A stretch of DNA of 64,000 bases from Streptomyces sp. Tu6071 (lineage in GTDB: Bacteria; Actinomycetota; Actinomycetes; Streptomycetales; Streptomycetaceae), in contig NZ_CM001165.1 in assembly GCF_000213055.1 (NCBI RefSeq), positions 7,185,445-7,249,444 on the forward strand. The letters are read 5' to 3'. The notes under the pieces are model-generated. The model was not told where the DNA came from. It saw only the letters and a program-made list of their open reading frames with translations, and did not search any database. The number at the start of each line of letters is the position of its first letter. Positions within the stretch are counted from its first letter, which is position 1. Below, piece after piece: positions 34,122 to 42,817 of this stretch. The translations under genes were made by a program, and so were the position numbers.

Positions 34122-36515
34122 TCACCCCTCCCAGTGCCACTGCGCCACCTCGGGAAGGTCCTCGCCGTACTCCCGCACCCACGCGCGGTGCCGCGTGCGC
34201 GTGTCCGCCATCTCCTGCCGCAGCGCCGCCTGCCGCTGCGCCAGTCCCGGCACGCGGTCGATGACATCCATGACGAGCCGGTAGCGGTCGAGGTCGTTGA
34301 GGACGACCATGTCGAACGGCGTCGTCGTGGTGCCCCGCTCCTTGTACCCGCGCACGTGCAGGTGCGGGTGGACGGCACGGCGGTAGGCGAGCCGGTGGAT
34401 CAGCCACGGGTAGCCGTGGTACGCGAAGATGACCGGCTTGTCCTTCGTGAAGAGGCCGTCGAAGTCGGCGTCGGGCATCCCGTGCGGGTGCTCGCTCGCC
34501 GGAAGGAGCCGCGCGAGGTCCACGACGTTCACGACCCTGACCGCCAGCTCCGGGAGCCGCTGCCGCAGGATCTGCGCGGCGGCCAGGATCTCCAGCGTCG
34601 GGGTGTCACCGGCACACGCGAGCACGACGTCGGGCAGGCGCCCCTCCTCGGTGCCCGCCCACTCCCAGATCCCCGCGCCGCGCGCGCAGTGCCCCCGCGC
34701 CTCGTCCAGGGTCAGCCAGTCGAAGGAGGGCTGCTTGCCGGCCATCACGACGTTGACGTACTCGCGGCTCTGGAGGACGTGCTCGGCCGTGGAGAGGGCG
34801 GTGTTGGCGTCCGGGGGCAGGTAGACCCGCACGACTTCGGGGCTCTTGTTGAGCACGTGGTCGATGAAGCCCGGGTCCTGGTGCGAGAAGCCGTTGTGGT
34901 CCTGGCGCCACACGTGCGAGGAGAGCAGGTAGTTGAGGGACGGGACAGGCGCCCGCCAGGGCAGCTTCCGCGCGGTGCCCAGCCACTTGATGTGCTGGTT
35001 GGCCATCGAGTCGATGATGTGCGCGAACGCCTCGTACGTCGAGAACATCCCGTGCCTGCCGGTCAGGGTGTACCCCTCCAGCCAGCCCTGGCACATGTGC
35101 TCCGACAGCACCTCCATGACCCGCCCGTCACGCGTCAGGTGCTCGTCGACCGGCAGGATCTCCTCCTGCCACGTCTTCGCCGTCACGTCGTACACCGCGT
35201 TGAGCCGGTTCGACGCCGTCTCGTCCGGGCCCATGAGCCGGAAGTCGCGCCGGTCGGCGGTGAGTTCCATGATCCGCGCGAGGTACTGGCCGAGCACCCG
35301 CGTCGGCTCGTGCGTGCTCGTCCCCGGCCGGTCGACCGTGACGGCGAAGTCCTCCAGCGGGGGAGCGGGCAGCGAGCGGGCGAGCCGCCCCCCGTTCGCG
35401 TGCGGACTCGCGCCCAGCCGCAGATCCCCCTCCGGGACGCACTCCAGGACCCGCGCGCGCGGCCTGCCCTCCTCGTCGAACAGCTCCTCGGGCCGGTAGG
35501 AGCGCATCCACTCCTCCAACTGGCGCAGGTGCTCGGGGTCGGTGCGCACCTCGGCGAGCGGCACCTGGTGCGCGCGCCACGTGCCCTCGACGGGGAGCCC
35601 GTCGACCAGCTTCGGGCCCGTCCAGCCTTTCGGCGTGCGCAGGATGATCATCGGCCAGTGCGCCCGGTCCGTGGAGCGGCCCCTGCGCGCCTCGGCCTGG
35701 ATCTCGTCGATCCTGCCGACCGCCTGCGCGAGTGCCCCCGCCATCTGCCGGTGCACGTGTGCCGGGTCGTCGCCCACGACCTCGATCGGGCGGTAACCGT
35801 ACCCGCGCAGGAGGTCGTGCAGCTCGGTCTCGGGCAGCCGCGCGAGCACCGTCGGATTGGCGATCTTGTAGCCGTTGAGGTGCAGGATCGGCAGCACCGC
35901 CCCGTCGTGCACCGGGTCGAGGAACTTGTTGGAGTGCCACGAGCCCGCGAGCGGCCCGGTCTCCGACTCGCCGTCGCCGATGACGCACGGCACGAGCAGG
36001 TCCGGGTTGTCGAAGGCCGCCCCGTACGCGTGCAGCAGCGAGTACCCCAGCTCCCCGCCCTCGTGGATCGAGCCGGGCAGCTCGGGCGAGACGTGGCTCG
36101 GCACCCCGCCGGGGAACGAGAACTGCTTGAACAGCCGCCTCATGCCCCGCTCGTCGCGGCTGATGTCCGGGTAGACGTCCGAGTACGAGCCCTCCAGCCA
36201 GCTGTTGGCGAGCACCCCGGGTCCGCCGTGCCCCGGCCCCCAGACGCACAGCGCGGGTTGCCGCCGCAGCCTGATCAGCCGGTTGACGTGCGTGTAGACG
36301 AGGTTGAGCCCGGGGACCGTGCCCCAGTGGCCGAGCAGCCGCGGCTTGATCTGCTCGGGGCGCAGCGGCTCGCGCAGGAGCGGGTTGTCCATGAGGTAGA
36401 TCTGCCCGACCGCCAGGTAGTTGGCGGCCCGCCAGTGCGCGAGCAGCGCGTCCAGCTCCGCGTCCGAAAGCTCGGGCGCCACGGGGGCCGGTGTCTCGTA
36501 CGTGAATTCCTGCAT
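34122..36515 (-). CDS. xfp: Phosphoketolase
   Basis: A 797-residue thiamine-diphosphate enzyme that splits xylulose-5-phosphate (and usually fructose-6-phosphate) with phosphate into acetyl phosphate plus glyceraldehyde-3-phosphate or erythrose-4-phosphate. [20 protein letters not shown] is the first family signature and [20 protein letters not shown] the thiamine-diphosphate/Mg motif. The length is normal for the family. ATG 36515 has AAAGG at seven bases. It gives a route from sugar phosphates to acetyl phosphate, which suits a sugar-use region. It may be co-transcribed with the MFS gene downstream. Confidence 0.96.
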   Translation of the reverse strand: MQEFTYETPAPVAPELSDAELDALLAHWRAANYLAVGQIYLMDNPLLREPLRPEQIKPRLLGHWGTVPGLNLVYTHVNRLIRLRRQPALCVWGPGHGGPGVLANSWLEGSYSDVYPDISRDERGMRRLFKQFSFPGGVPSHVSPELPGSIHEGGELGYSLLHAYGAAFDNPDLLVPCVIGDGESETGPLAGSWHSNKFLDPVHDGAVLPILHLNGYKIANPTVLARLPETELHDLLRGYGYRPIEVVGDDPAHVHRQMAGALAQAVGRIDEIQAEARRGRSTDRAHWPMIILRTPKGWTGPKLVDGLPVEGTWRAHQVPLAEVRTDPEHLRQLEEWMRSYRPEELFDEEGRPRARVLECVPEGDLRLGASPHANGGRLARSLPAPPLEDFAVTVDRPGTSTHEPTRVLGQYLARIMELTADRRDFRLMGPDETASNRLNAVYDVTAKTWQEEILPVDEHLTRDGRVMEVLSEHMCQGWLEGYTLTGRHGMFSTYEAFAHIIDSMANQHIKWLGTARKLPWRAPVPSLNYLLSSHVWRQDHNGFSHQDPGFIDHVLNKSPEVVRVYLPPDANTALSTAEHVLQSREYVNVVMAGKQPSFDWLTLDEARGHCARGAGIWEWAGTEEGRLPDVVLACAGDTPTLEILAAAQILRQRLPELAVRVVNVVDLARLLPASEHPHGMPDADFDGLFTKDKPVIFAYHGYPWLIHRLAYRRAVHPHLHVRGYKERGTTTTPFDMVVLNDLDRYRLVMDVIDRVPGLAQRQAALRQEMADTRTRHRAWVREYGEDLPEVAQWHWEG

Positions 36516-36644
36516 CGCAAGCCTTTCAGCACGGCTGTCGGTGACACCTGTCGGTCACGGCCTTCGGTCGGCCGCCGGTCGCCGGGGCGGTACGGTCACC
36601 GCACCCCGCTCCCTCCCTCCCCGTTCCCCCCGCCCGCCCCGGCA

Positions 36645-36688
36645 CGCGGGGCCGACCGGCCCCTCCCGCCGGGCCGACCGGCCCCGCG
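36645..36688. terminator. Hairpin after the Fe-S gene
   Basis: CGCGGGGCCG (36645-36654) pairs with CGGCCCCGCG (36679-36688). The interval repeats a GGCCGACCGGCCCC element. It lies 38 bases past the stop of the minus-strand Fe-S gene. Confidence 0.55.
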
Positions 36689-36725
36689 GTCCGGGCCGAT
36701 CGCCGATTCACCGGGCCGGGCGGTC

Positions 36726-37172
36726 TCAGTCGTGCGCCTTGCAGCGGCTGCCCGAGTGGTCGCAGAACGGGCTGTGCGCCGTGTGCCCGCAGGCACACAG
36801 CATGACGCGCGTCTCGCGCCGCGTGCCCTCCGGCGTGCCGAGGACGAGGTCGCCGCGCGCGTGCAGCACCCCGTCCTCGTGCAGCGCGAGGCGGGTCGGT
36901 CTGCGCGCCCGCTCCGCGTGCCCCGGCCCGTGGTACTGGAGCGCCCCGCTCGGGCAGCGCTCGATCACCTCGGCGACCTCCGCCGCGGGGGCCCCGTCGG
37001 GCGTGATCCACGGCCTGCGCTCCACGTCGAAGACGGCGGGCAGACCCCGCACGCACTCGGCGGCGTGCAGACAGAGCCCCACCTCGTAACTCACCGCCAG
37101 CTCCGCGCCCTCGTACCGCTTGGCGCCCTCGCGCCTTGTCGGGTCGTCCGCCGTCCCGCCTGCGTCCGGCAT
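36726..37172 (-). CDS. Fe-S protein: divergent 4Fe-4S domain plus altered CDGSH domain
   Basis: A 148-residue cytoplasmic protein. The N-terminal part (CLHAAECVRGLPAVFD and IERCPSGALQY) is a divergent single-cluster ferredoxin domain (Fer4_19 type). The C-terminal part (about residues 118-145) follows the CDGSH zinc-finger-like pattern that binds a 2Fe-2S cluster: Cys-Ala-Cys, then PFCDHSG. The usual fourth ligand, His two residues after the Gly position, is Gly here, with a His two residues earlier. Pairs of these domains occur in actinobacterial electron-transfer proteins. ATG 37172 has GAGGAG upstream. Confidence 0.85.
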   Translation of the reverse strand: MPDAGGTADDPTRREGAKRYEGAELAVSYEVGLCLHAAECVRGLPAVFDVERRPWITPDGAPAAEVAEVIERCPSGALQYHGPGHAERARRPTRLALHEDGVLHARGDLVLGTPEGTRRETRVMLCACGHTAHSPFCDHSGSRCKAHD

Positions 37173-37224
37173 CGCTCAGCTCCTCGGCCTCGTCGCCTCG
37201 TGGGCTCGGTCGCTTCCCGCGGGC

Positions 37225-37542
37225 TCAGTCGGTGACCTTGCTCCGCTCCGCGTACAGCAGGTCCTGGTACTCGGGATGCCGCGCGATCCAGCCGGAGTAG
37301 AAGGGGCACACCGCGAGCACCGAGACCCCGGCCGCGCGCGCCTCGTCGAGAGAGGTCCGCACGAGCGCGCTGCCCACGCCGCGCCCCTCGAAGGCGGGCT
37401 CGACGACGGTGTGCACGAAGGCGATGAGGTCCTTCGTCCGGATGTACTGGGCGAACCCGGCGACCTCGCCGTCGATCGTCGCCTCGTAGCGGTCCGCCTC
37501 GGGGTGATCGTCCACCTCGGCCGCGGCCGTCTTCTCGCTCAT
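37225..37542 (-). CDS. Small GNAT-like N-acetyltransferase (YidJ/COG2388 type)
   Basis: A 105-residue short GNAT protein. FVHTVVEPAFEGRGVGSALV (residues about 42-61) is the acetyl-CoA loop, and VCPFYSGWIARHPEYQDLL is the family ending. Proteins of this kind are single-domain and lack the N-terminal substrate helices of normal GNATs. ATG 37542 has GGGGAG upstream. It is one gene upstream of the Fe-S gene on the same strand, 52 bases away. Substrate unknown. Confidence 0.88.
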   Translation of the reverse strand: MSEKTAAAEVDDHPEADRYEATIDGEVAGFAQYIRTKDLIAFVHTVVEPAFEGRGVGSALVRTSLDEARAAGVSVLAVCPFYSGWIARHPEYQDLLYAERSKVTD

Positions 37543-38013
37543 CGCTCTCCCCTCACGCCCGCCGCCCACCGCGGCCGGTGTCCGCCAGCTTGCCGTGCCG
37601 GGGGACGCGGCGCGAGTGGTGTGCCTCCGGCGGCGGCGCGACGGGCGCCCTCGGAGGGTGGTCTCGCGCGCTGCGGTGGCGGCGGAGCGGGGCTTCGCCG
37701 AGCGGGTGCCTCCGGGCGGGTGCGTCCGGGTGGTGCGTCCGCTCGGGTGGGGCGTGAGACGCGTGGCAGGGGTGACGGGCCGTCGGTCCGGACGCGGAGG
37801 CGCACGCGGCGCCGCGCTCGGGGGCCTCCGCGCTCCCGCGCCGGTGCCGAGCGGTCGCGTCCGCCCTCGGCCGGTTTCGCGCTCGCCCGTTCGGCGCGTT
37901 CCCCTGGCCCGGCGGGTCCCGGGGGACGAAGGTGGGGGTGCGTGCGGGCTCGGGCGGGACGGGCACGGCCCGGCGGGGATTCCGGTGGTGTGGAGCGGCA
38001 GGAAGGGTGTGCG
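37543..38013. other. Gap of 471 bases between divergent genes
   Basis: I see no gene here. Long open frames on both strands are Arg/Pro/Ala-rich, without starts or family motifs, as expected from extreme GC content. The region should hold the promoters of the acetyltransferase (minus) and NmrA-like (plus) genes, but I see no clear -35/-10 pair. Confidence 0.6.
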
Positions 38014-38868
38014 ATGAAGATCGCCGTACTCGGGGCGACCGGTGGACAGGGCGGGGCCGTGGTCGCGGCGCTGCGCGAGGCGGGACGGCCCGTACGGGCC
38101 GTCGTGCGCGACCCCGGCGAGTCCAGGGCCCGCGCGCTCGCCGCCTCCGGCGTCGAGGTGGTCGCCGCGGACCTGCGCGACACCGGCTCGCTCGCCGCGG
38201 CCTTCGACGGAGCCGCCGCGGCCTTCGCCGTCACGACCCCCTTCGAGGACGGCCTCGACGCCGAGAAGGAACAGGGCGTCGCGATCGTCGACGCCGCCGC
38301 CCGCTCCGCGCTGCCCTTCCTCGTCATGGCCTCCGTCGCGAGCGCCGACCGCGGGACCGGCATCCCGCACTTCGAGACCAAGGCGCACACCGAGAAGATC
38401 CTCGCCGCCTCGGGCCTGCCCGCGACGGTCGTCGCGCCCACGTACTTCTACGACAACGTCTTCGGCGAGCTCCAGGAGGTCGCGGACGGCGAGATCACGA
38501 TGGCGTTGCCGCCCGACATCCGCCTCCAGCAGGTCGCCCGCACCGACCTCGGCCGGCTCGTCGCCGCCGTGCTCGACGACCCCGCGCGCTGGCGCGGGCA
38601 GCGCATCGAGGTCGCGAGCGACGATCCGACCCCCGCCGAGATGGCCCGCGACATCGGCCGCGCGGCGGGCGGCCAGGTCGACTACCGGGAGATCCCGCTG
38701 GAGGCCGTGGCGAGCGCGAGCCCCGACATGGGCGCCATGTTCACCTACCTGGCGGAGGTCGGCTACCAGGTCGACATCCCCGCCCTGCGCGCCGCGTTCC
38801 CCGAGATCCCCTGGACCTCCTACGCGGACTGGGCGGCGGCCCAGTCCTGGCCGACACCGGGCGGCTGA
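38014..38868 (+). CDS. NmrA-like NAD(P)-binding protein
   Basis: A 284-residue atypical SDR. MKIAVLGATGGQGGAVVAAL is the GATGxxG nucleotide-binding start, and VEVVAADLRDTGSLAAAF is the second strand with Asp. The classic Tyr-x-x-x-Lys is replaced by HFETKAHTEKIL, so it may be a redox sensor or quinone-type reductase rather than a dehydrogenase. ATG 38014 has GGAAGG at seven bases. It stands alone between a promoter gap and a strong terminator. Confidence 0.88.
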   Translation: MKIAVLGATGGQGGAVVAALREAGRPVRAVVRDPGESRARALAASGVEVVAADLRDTGSLAAAFDGAAAAFAVTTPFEDGLDAEKEQGVAIVDAAARSALPFLVMASVASADRGTGIPHFETKAHTEKILAASGLPATVVAPTYFYDNVFGELQEVADGEITMALPPDIRLQQVARTDLGRLVAAVLDDPARWRGQRIEVASDDPTPAEMARDIGRAAGGQVDYREIPLEAVASASPDMGAMFTYLAEVGYQVDIPALRAAFPEIPWTSYADWAAAQSWPTPGG

Positions 38869-38950
38869 CCGCGCCGGGGCAGGGCGAAGGGCGGCTGACC
38901 GCACCGGAGCGGCGCGCAGCGTCGCCGACCGCCCCGGGGCACGGCGAAGG
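38861..38950. repeat. Three 30-base tandem units at the end of the NmrA-like gene
   Basis: Units at 38861-38890, 38891-38920 and 38921-38950 are degenerate copies; the first and third agree at 25 of 30 bases. The first unit contains the stop codon of the NmrA-like gene (TGA 38866-38868), and the last runs into the terminator stem. Confidence 0.65.
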
Positions 38951-38984
38951 GGTGGCTCCCGCGACCGGGAGCCACCCCTTCGCC
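38943..38984. terminator. Strong bidirectional hairpin terminator
   Basis: A perfect 18-base-pair stem (38943-38960 with 38967-38984) with a six-base loop, between the converging NmrA-like gene and the 66-residue gene. Confidence 0.85.
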
Positions 38985-38998
38985 CGTACCCGCCCCGC

Positions 38999-39199
38999 TC
39001 AGGGCAGCAGCCGCTCGATGGCCTCGCGGCCCTCCTCGGCGAGCTTCTTGCGCGCCCATTCGAGGTTCTCGGGTGTCACGTCGCGACCGGTGGCCTGGAC
39101 GAGATCCTCGGGCGTGATCTCCTGATCCGCGCCCGTGTGCAGTTCGTCGTCGGGGGTGACGACGCGGGGCAGATCCTCCGGGTTCTTCTCGCCTGCCAT
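38999..39199 (-). CDS. Small conserved-type hypothetical protein
   Basis: A 66-residue, acidic, soluble protein with two internal repeats of a Thr-Pro-Asp/Glu-Asn/Asp-Leu/Glu type (VVTPDD, EITPEDL, DVTPENL) and a C-terminal amphipathic helix. ATG 39199 is preceded by GAGGAGG at eight bases, and a strong terminator follows, so it is probably a real gene. I do not recognise a function. Confidence 0.7.
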   Translation of the reverse strand: MAGEKNPEDLPRVVTPDDELHTGADQEITPEDLVQATGRDVTPENLEWARKKLAEEGREAIERLLP

Positions 39200-39372
39200 C
39201 TGCGGCCTCCTCGGTGTCGGCGCGGCGCGCGGGCCGCGCGGCCCTGTCCGTCAATCTTCGTCGGCCCCGCGCCTCCCGGCCACTCGGCGGAAGGGCGTCC
39301 GGCCGTGCCCGGCCGCGTACCCGCCGCACGGCCCGGGACACCTCCGCGCGGCCCGGGACACCCCGGCGGGGC

Positions 39373-39987
39373 TCAGGAGATCTGCGCGAGGAAGGACTCC
39401 GGCGTGACGGGGTAGCCCCCGGGCCCGAGCACCGCGACCGGTTCGCCGTCGAGCAGCACGGTGGGTGTGGAGTGGACCGAACTCTCCACGAAGGCCATCG
39501 ACACGGACCGCGCCCAGGGCCGGTACGTCCCCGCCCGCACCTTGTCCGCGAAACCGTCCTCGCCGAGCCCCGGCACCTCGGACGCGAGCCGTACCAGCAG
39601 GTCGTCGTCGGAGAAGCGGTCGTCCTCCTCGGGCGGCTGCTCGGCGAAGAGCAGCCGCAGGAAGAGCACGAACTGCCCGGGGCCCTCGTCGAGCGCCGCG
39701 CCGAGCGCCGCGAGCGCGTGCAGCGAGCCGCTGCCGCCCGCGCCGTCGTCGATGAAGGTCGCGAAGTGGTACTCGACGCGGAAGCGTCCCGCGTCGGCCG
39801 CCTCCTGGATGACCATGCCGAGCCCGTTCTCCATGCGCTTGCAGTACGGGCAGCGCGGATCGAGGTACACGCTCAGGACCCGCCCCGCGCCGTCGTCGCC
39901 GTAGCGGACGACGGTGCCGTCCGGGCCCGAGGTGTGCGCGGGTACGGGATACGTGTCCGTGGTGTCGCCGGAGGTGCGTGGGGTCAT
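39373..39987 (-). CDS. DsbA-family thioredoxin-fold protein
   Basis: A 204-residue protein. YLDPRCPYCKRMENG (about residues 40-54) gives the CPYC redox motif, and HSTPTVLLDGEPV holds the cis-proline after Thr. The helical insertion in the middle is as in DsbA/mycoredoxin-like oxidoreductases. No signal peptide or membrane anchor is seen with ATG 39987, so it would act in the cytoplasm unless the true start lies further upstream; the ribosome site is weak. Role: disulfide exchange; partner unknown. Confidence 0.88.
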   Translation of the reverse strand: MTPRTSGDTTDTYPVPAHTSGPDGTVVRYGDDGAGRVLSVYLDPRCPYCKRMENGLGMVIQEAADAGRFRVEYHFATFIDDGAGGSGSLHALAALGAALDEGPGQFVLFLRLLFAEQPPEEDDRFSDDDLLVRLASEVPGLGEDGFADKVRAGTYRPWARSVSMAFVESSVHSTPTVLLDGEPVAVLGPGGYPVTPESFLAQIS

Positions 39988-40046
39988 GTGTCCAGGCTGC
40001 GGCCACCCGTACGCACGCGCAAAACGGGCAGGGCGGGCGGTTCCGG

Positions 40047-40763
40047 TCAGTCCCCGGCCGGTGTCTGTCCGCGTCCGGGGTGCGAAGCGCGGACGAGCAC
40101 GAGCGCCGCCACCGTCGCGGCGAGAACGGCGGCGGGGAGGGCCGCGGCCCAGGCGGGCGCCGTGTGGTGCAGGAGCGCGGCGAGCGCCGCGCCGAGGACG
40201 AGTGCGCACAGCCGGGCCACGGGCGCCGCCGCGCGCCGGACGCCGCCCCCGCGCGCGAGGTCGAGCACGAGGGACGTGAGGGTGCTCGTGAAGAACGTCG
40301 TCGGGGCGCCCGCGGGGCCGAGCGCGAGGACGGCGGACGCCTGCCCGCCCATCGCCGCGGCGAGCCCCGCGAGCAGCACGTACGGCTCGCTGCCCGTGGG
40401 CCGCCCCGCCGCCCACACCACGGCGACCACCGCGAGCACCACCGTCTCGGCGCCGAGCACCCGCAGCGGACCGCCCCACCGCGCCCGCAGCGCGGGCGCC
40501 GCGCACGCCGTACCGCACACGTACCCGCCGACCGCCGCCGCCGGGGCCGCGACGCCCTCCGGCAGTCCCGGGCTGCCCAGCGCCGCCCCGAGGAAGACGA
40601 GGTTGCCCGTCATGACCCCCGCGAAGGCGCCGCCGAGCGCCACGACGGCGAGCGCGTCGACCGCGCCCGACGCGAGGCTCAGCGCGAGCAGCGGCCACAG
40701 CGGGACGCCCCCCGCGCGGGCGGGGACGTCGACACGGGTGCTTCCGCTCCGCGACTCCTTCAC
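40047..40763 (-). CDS. YoaK-family (DUF1275) membrane protein
   Basis: A 238-residue protein with six predicted helices. LALSLASGAVDALAVVALGG and GVMTGNLVFLGAALG (near residues 50-64) are the DUF1275 marks. GTG 40763 has GGAGG at five bases. Family members are uncharacterised membrane proteins, some induced by stress. It is divergent from an MFS gene across a 245-base gap with a perfect palindrome. Confidence 0.88.
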   Translation of the reverse strand: MKESRSGSTRVDVPARAGGVPLWPLLALSLASGAVDALAVVALGGAFAGVMTGNLVFLGAALGSPGLPEGVAAPAAAVGGYVCGTACAAPALRARWGGPLRVLGAETVVLAVVAVVWAAGRPTGSEPYVLLAGLAAAMGGQASAVLALGPAGAPTTFFTSTLTSLVLDLARGGGVRRAAAPVARLCALVLGAALAALLHHTAPAWAAALPAAVLAATVAALVLVRASHPGRGQTPAGD

Positions 40764-40790
40764 GTGGGCCTCCGCTCCCCGGCTCCCTGA

Positions 40791-40810
40791 GTGGGTGAGC
40801 GCTCACCCAC
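40791..40810. promoter_or_regulatory. Perfect 20-base palindrome between divergent genes
   Basis: GTGGGTGAGCGCTCACCCAC is fully self-complementary. It sits 28 bases before the YoaK-like start and about 200 before the MFS start. Size and symmetry fit a TetR- or LacI-type operator. A terminator is unlikely between divergent genes and with no loop. Confidence 0.6.
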
Positions 40811-41007
40811 CTCGCGGGGCGTCCCTCCGACCCGCGCTCCGTCAGCAGACCACGCGCCCGCCCCGAACCGGGCGAGGAGCGCGCCCACCGGCGGTGCGGG
40901 AGTGGGCGCACCGGCCCAGAATCGGGGTACGCGCAGCCAGGCCGTCGTGCGACCGCTGGTCGCCCGGCGCACGGAGCCCCACCCGTCCCCCGCACAGAGG
41001 AGTTCAC

Positions 41008-42474
41008 GTGGCCCAGCAGGAACCGGCTTCCCCGGCCCCGGAGGAGGCGTACACCCCGGACCCGGCCCGGTGGAAGGCGCTCGCTGTCTGCCTGGTCGCC
41101 GGGTTCATGACGCTCCTCGACGTGTCGATCGTGAACGTCGCGCTGCCCTCGATCCGCACGGGTCTCGACACCCCCGAGTCCGACCTCCAGTGGGTGCTGT
41201 CCGGGTACGCGCTCTCCTTCGGCCTCTTCCTCGTCCCCTCCGGCCGGCTCGGCGACGCGCGCGGCAGGCGGCGCGTGTTCATGGCCGGGCTCGTCCTGTT
41301 CACGCTCGCCTCCGCCTCCTGCGGGGCCGCGCAGTCGAGCCTGTGGCTCGTGATCTCGCGCCTCGTCCAGGGCGTCGCGGGCGGGCTCGTCTCGCCGCAG
41401 ATCTCCGCGCTCATCCAGCAGATGTTCCGGGGCAGGGAGCGCGGCAAGGCGTTCGGGGCCTTCGGCTCGGTCGTCGGCATCTCGACGGCCGTGGGGCCGC
41501 TGCTCGGCGGCCTCCTCATCCAGGCGGCGGGCCCCGAGGAGGGCTGGCGCTGGGTCTTCTACGTGAACCTGCCGATCGGCGCGCTCTGCCTCGTCCTCGC
41601 GCACCGGCTGCTCCCGGACACGCCGGGCGCGCGCGGCGTGCGGCTGCGGGAACTCGATCCGGTGGGCGTGCTGCTGCTCGGTGCCGGCGTGGTCGCGCTG
41701 CTGCTGCCCTTCGTGCAGTCCCGGCAGTGGCCGGGCGACGAGAAGTACCTGCTGCTCGTGGTCTCCGCCGCGCTGCTCGCCGTGTTCGCGTGGTGGGAGC
41801 GGCGCTGCACGCGCTCGGGAGCCGAGCCGCTGCTCGACCTCGCGCTCTACCGGGTGCGGTCGTACTCGCTCGGTTCCTCGCTCGGCCTGCTCTACTTCGC
41901 CGGGTTCACGTCGATCTTCTTCGTGAGCACGCTCTACCTCCAGAGCGGGCTGCACTACTCGGCGCTCCAGGCGGGGCTCACGCTCACGCCCTTCGCGCTC
42001 GGCTCCGGGCTCTCGGCGGGGATCGGCGGCAGGCTCGTCGACCGGCTCGGGCGCCCGCTCGTCGTCGTGGGGCTGCTCATGGTCGCGATCGGCCTCGCGG
42101 GCACGGCGTTCGCGGTGCACCAGGTGACCGGCAAGGGCATCGGCTGGGCCCTCATCGCCCCGCTGCTCTTCGCCGGGCTCGGCAGCGGTCTCGTCATCTC
42201 GCCGAACCAGACCCTCACCCTTTCGGAGGTACCGGTGCGCAGGGCGGGCAGCGCGGGCGGCGCACTCCAGACGGGGCAGCGGGTCGGCTCGGCGATCGGC
42301 ATCGCGGCCGTGGGCTCCGTCTTCTTCGGCCGCCTCGCCGACGACGGCTGGTCGAACGCCTACGACCACGGCCTCATCGTCTCGGTCGGCTTCGTCATCG
42401 CCGCGCTGCTCGTCGCGATCGCCGACGTGGTCGCGGGGCGGCGTGAGAAGGGGGCGGGACGGGCGAGGGCGTGA
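41008..42474 (+). CDS. MFS drug transporter, DHA2 type (14 helices)
   Basis: A 488-residue exporter. GFMTLLDVSIVNVALPSIR is motif D1, GRLGDARGRRRVFMAGLVLF motif A and RLVQGVAGGLVSPQISALI motif B/C region. The latter and QWPGDEKYLLL match the EmrB/QacA subgroup. GTG 41008 has AGAGGAG at six bases. The palindrome at 40791-40810 may control it. Substrate not predictable. Confidence 0.92.
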   Translation: MAQQEPASPAPEEAYTPDPARWKALAVCLVAGFMTLLDVSIVNVALPSIRTGLDTPESDLQWVLSGYALSFGLFLVPSGRLGDARGRRRVFMAGLVLFTLASASCGAAQSSLWLVISRLVQGVAGGLVSPQISALIQQMFRGRERGKAFGAFGSVVGISTAVGPLLGGLLIQAAGPEEGWRWVFYVNLPIGALCLVLAHRLLPDTPGARGVRLRELDPVGVLLLGAGVVALLLPFVQSRQWPGDEKYLLLVVSAALLAVFAWWERRCTRSGAEPLLDLALYRVRSYSLGSSLGLLYFAGFTSIFFVSTLYLQSGLHYSALQAGLTLTPFALGSGLSAGIGGRLVDRLGRPLVVVGLLMVAIGLAGTAFAVHQVTGKGIGWALIAPLLFAGLGSGLVISPNQTLTLSEVPVRRAGSAGGALQTGQRVGSAIGIAAVGSVFFGRLADDGWSNAYDHGLIVSVGFVIAALLVAIADVVAGRREKGAGRARA

Positions 42475-42623
42475 AGCGCCGGGCGGGCGGCAGGCGGGGC
42501 CGGTCCGGTGGGTGGCGGGGGTCGGCCCGGCGGGCGGGGAATGCGCCGGTCTTCGGCCTGGTTGTCATGGACATCGTCGGCTGGGTGTCCCCGTAGCCCC
42601 GCCCCGCAGCGAAAGGTGGCGCC

Positions 42624-42746
42624 GTGAAGGTACGCAACTCGCTCCGCGCCCTCAAGAACCGGCCCGGTTCCCAGGTGGTCCGCCGGCGTGGCCGTGTCTA
42701 CGTCCTCAACCGCAAGGACCCCCGCCAGAAGGCCCGCCAGGGCTGA
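42624..42746 (+). CDS. rpmJ: Ribosomal protein L36, cysteine-free paralogue
   Basis: A 40-residue basic protein: [16 protein letters not shown] at the start, then a [15 protein letters not shown] core typical of type-B L36. The zinc-binding Cys/His set of ordinary L36 is absent, so this is the zinc-independent paralogue that replaces the zinc form when zinc is scarce. GTG 42624 has GAAAGG at seven bases. In Streptomyces such paralogues are usually under Zur. TGTCATGGACA (42563-42573), 50 bases upstream, is a small inverted repeat, though not a clear Zur box. Confidence 0.9.
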   Translation: MKVRNSLRALKNRPGSQVVRRRGRVYVLNRKDPRQKARQG

Positions 42747-42764
42747 GCCCGCCGGAGCCGTTTC

Positions 42765-42805
42765 GCGCCGGAGCCCCGTACCGCGTCGGTACGGGGCTCC
42801 GGCGC
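42765..42805. terminator. Bidirectional hairpin terminator
   Basis: A perfect 19-base-pair stem (42765-42783 with 42787-42805) with a three-base loop, between the convergent rpmJ and the LAXTG-protein gene. Confidence 0.85.
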
Positions 42806-42817
42806 GTCCCGGCTCGC

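Noticed and set aside
37553..37966. Minus-strand frame of 137 residues in the gap before the NmrA-like gene
   Set aside because: Pro/Arg-rich, no start signal and no motif; treated as chance.
42541..42590. Classic Zur box before rpmJ
   Set aside because: The upstream DNA lacks the AAATGATTTT-type core of Streptomyces Zur sites; only a short TGTC/GACA repeat is present.
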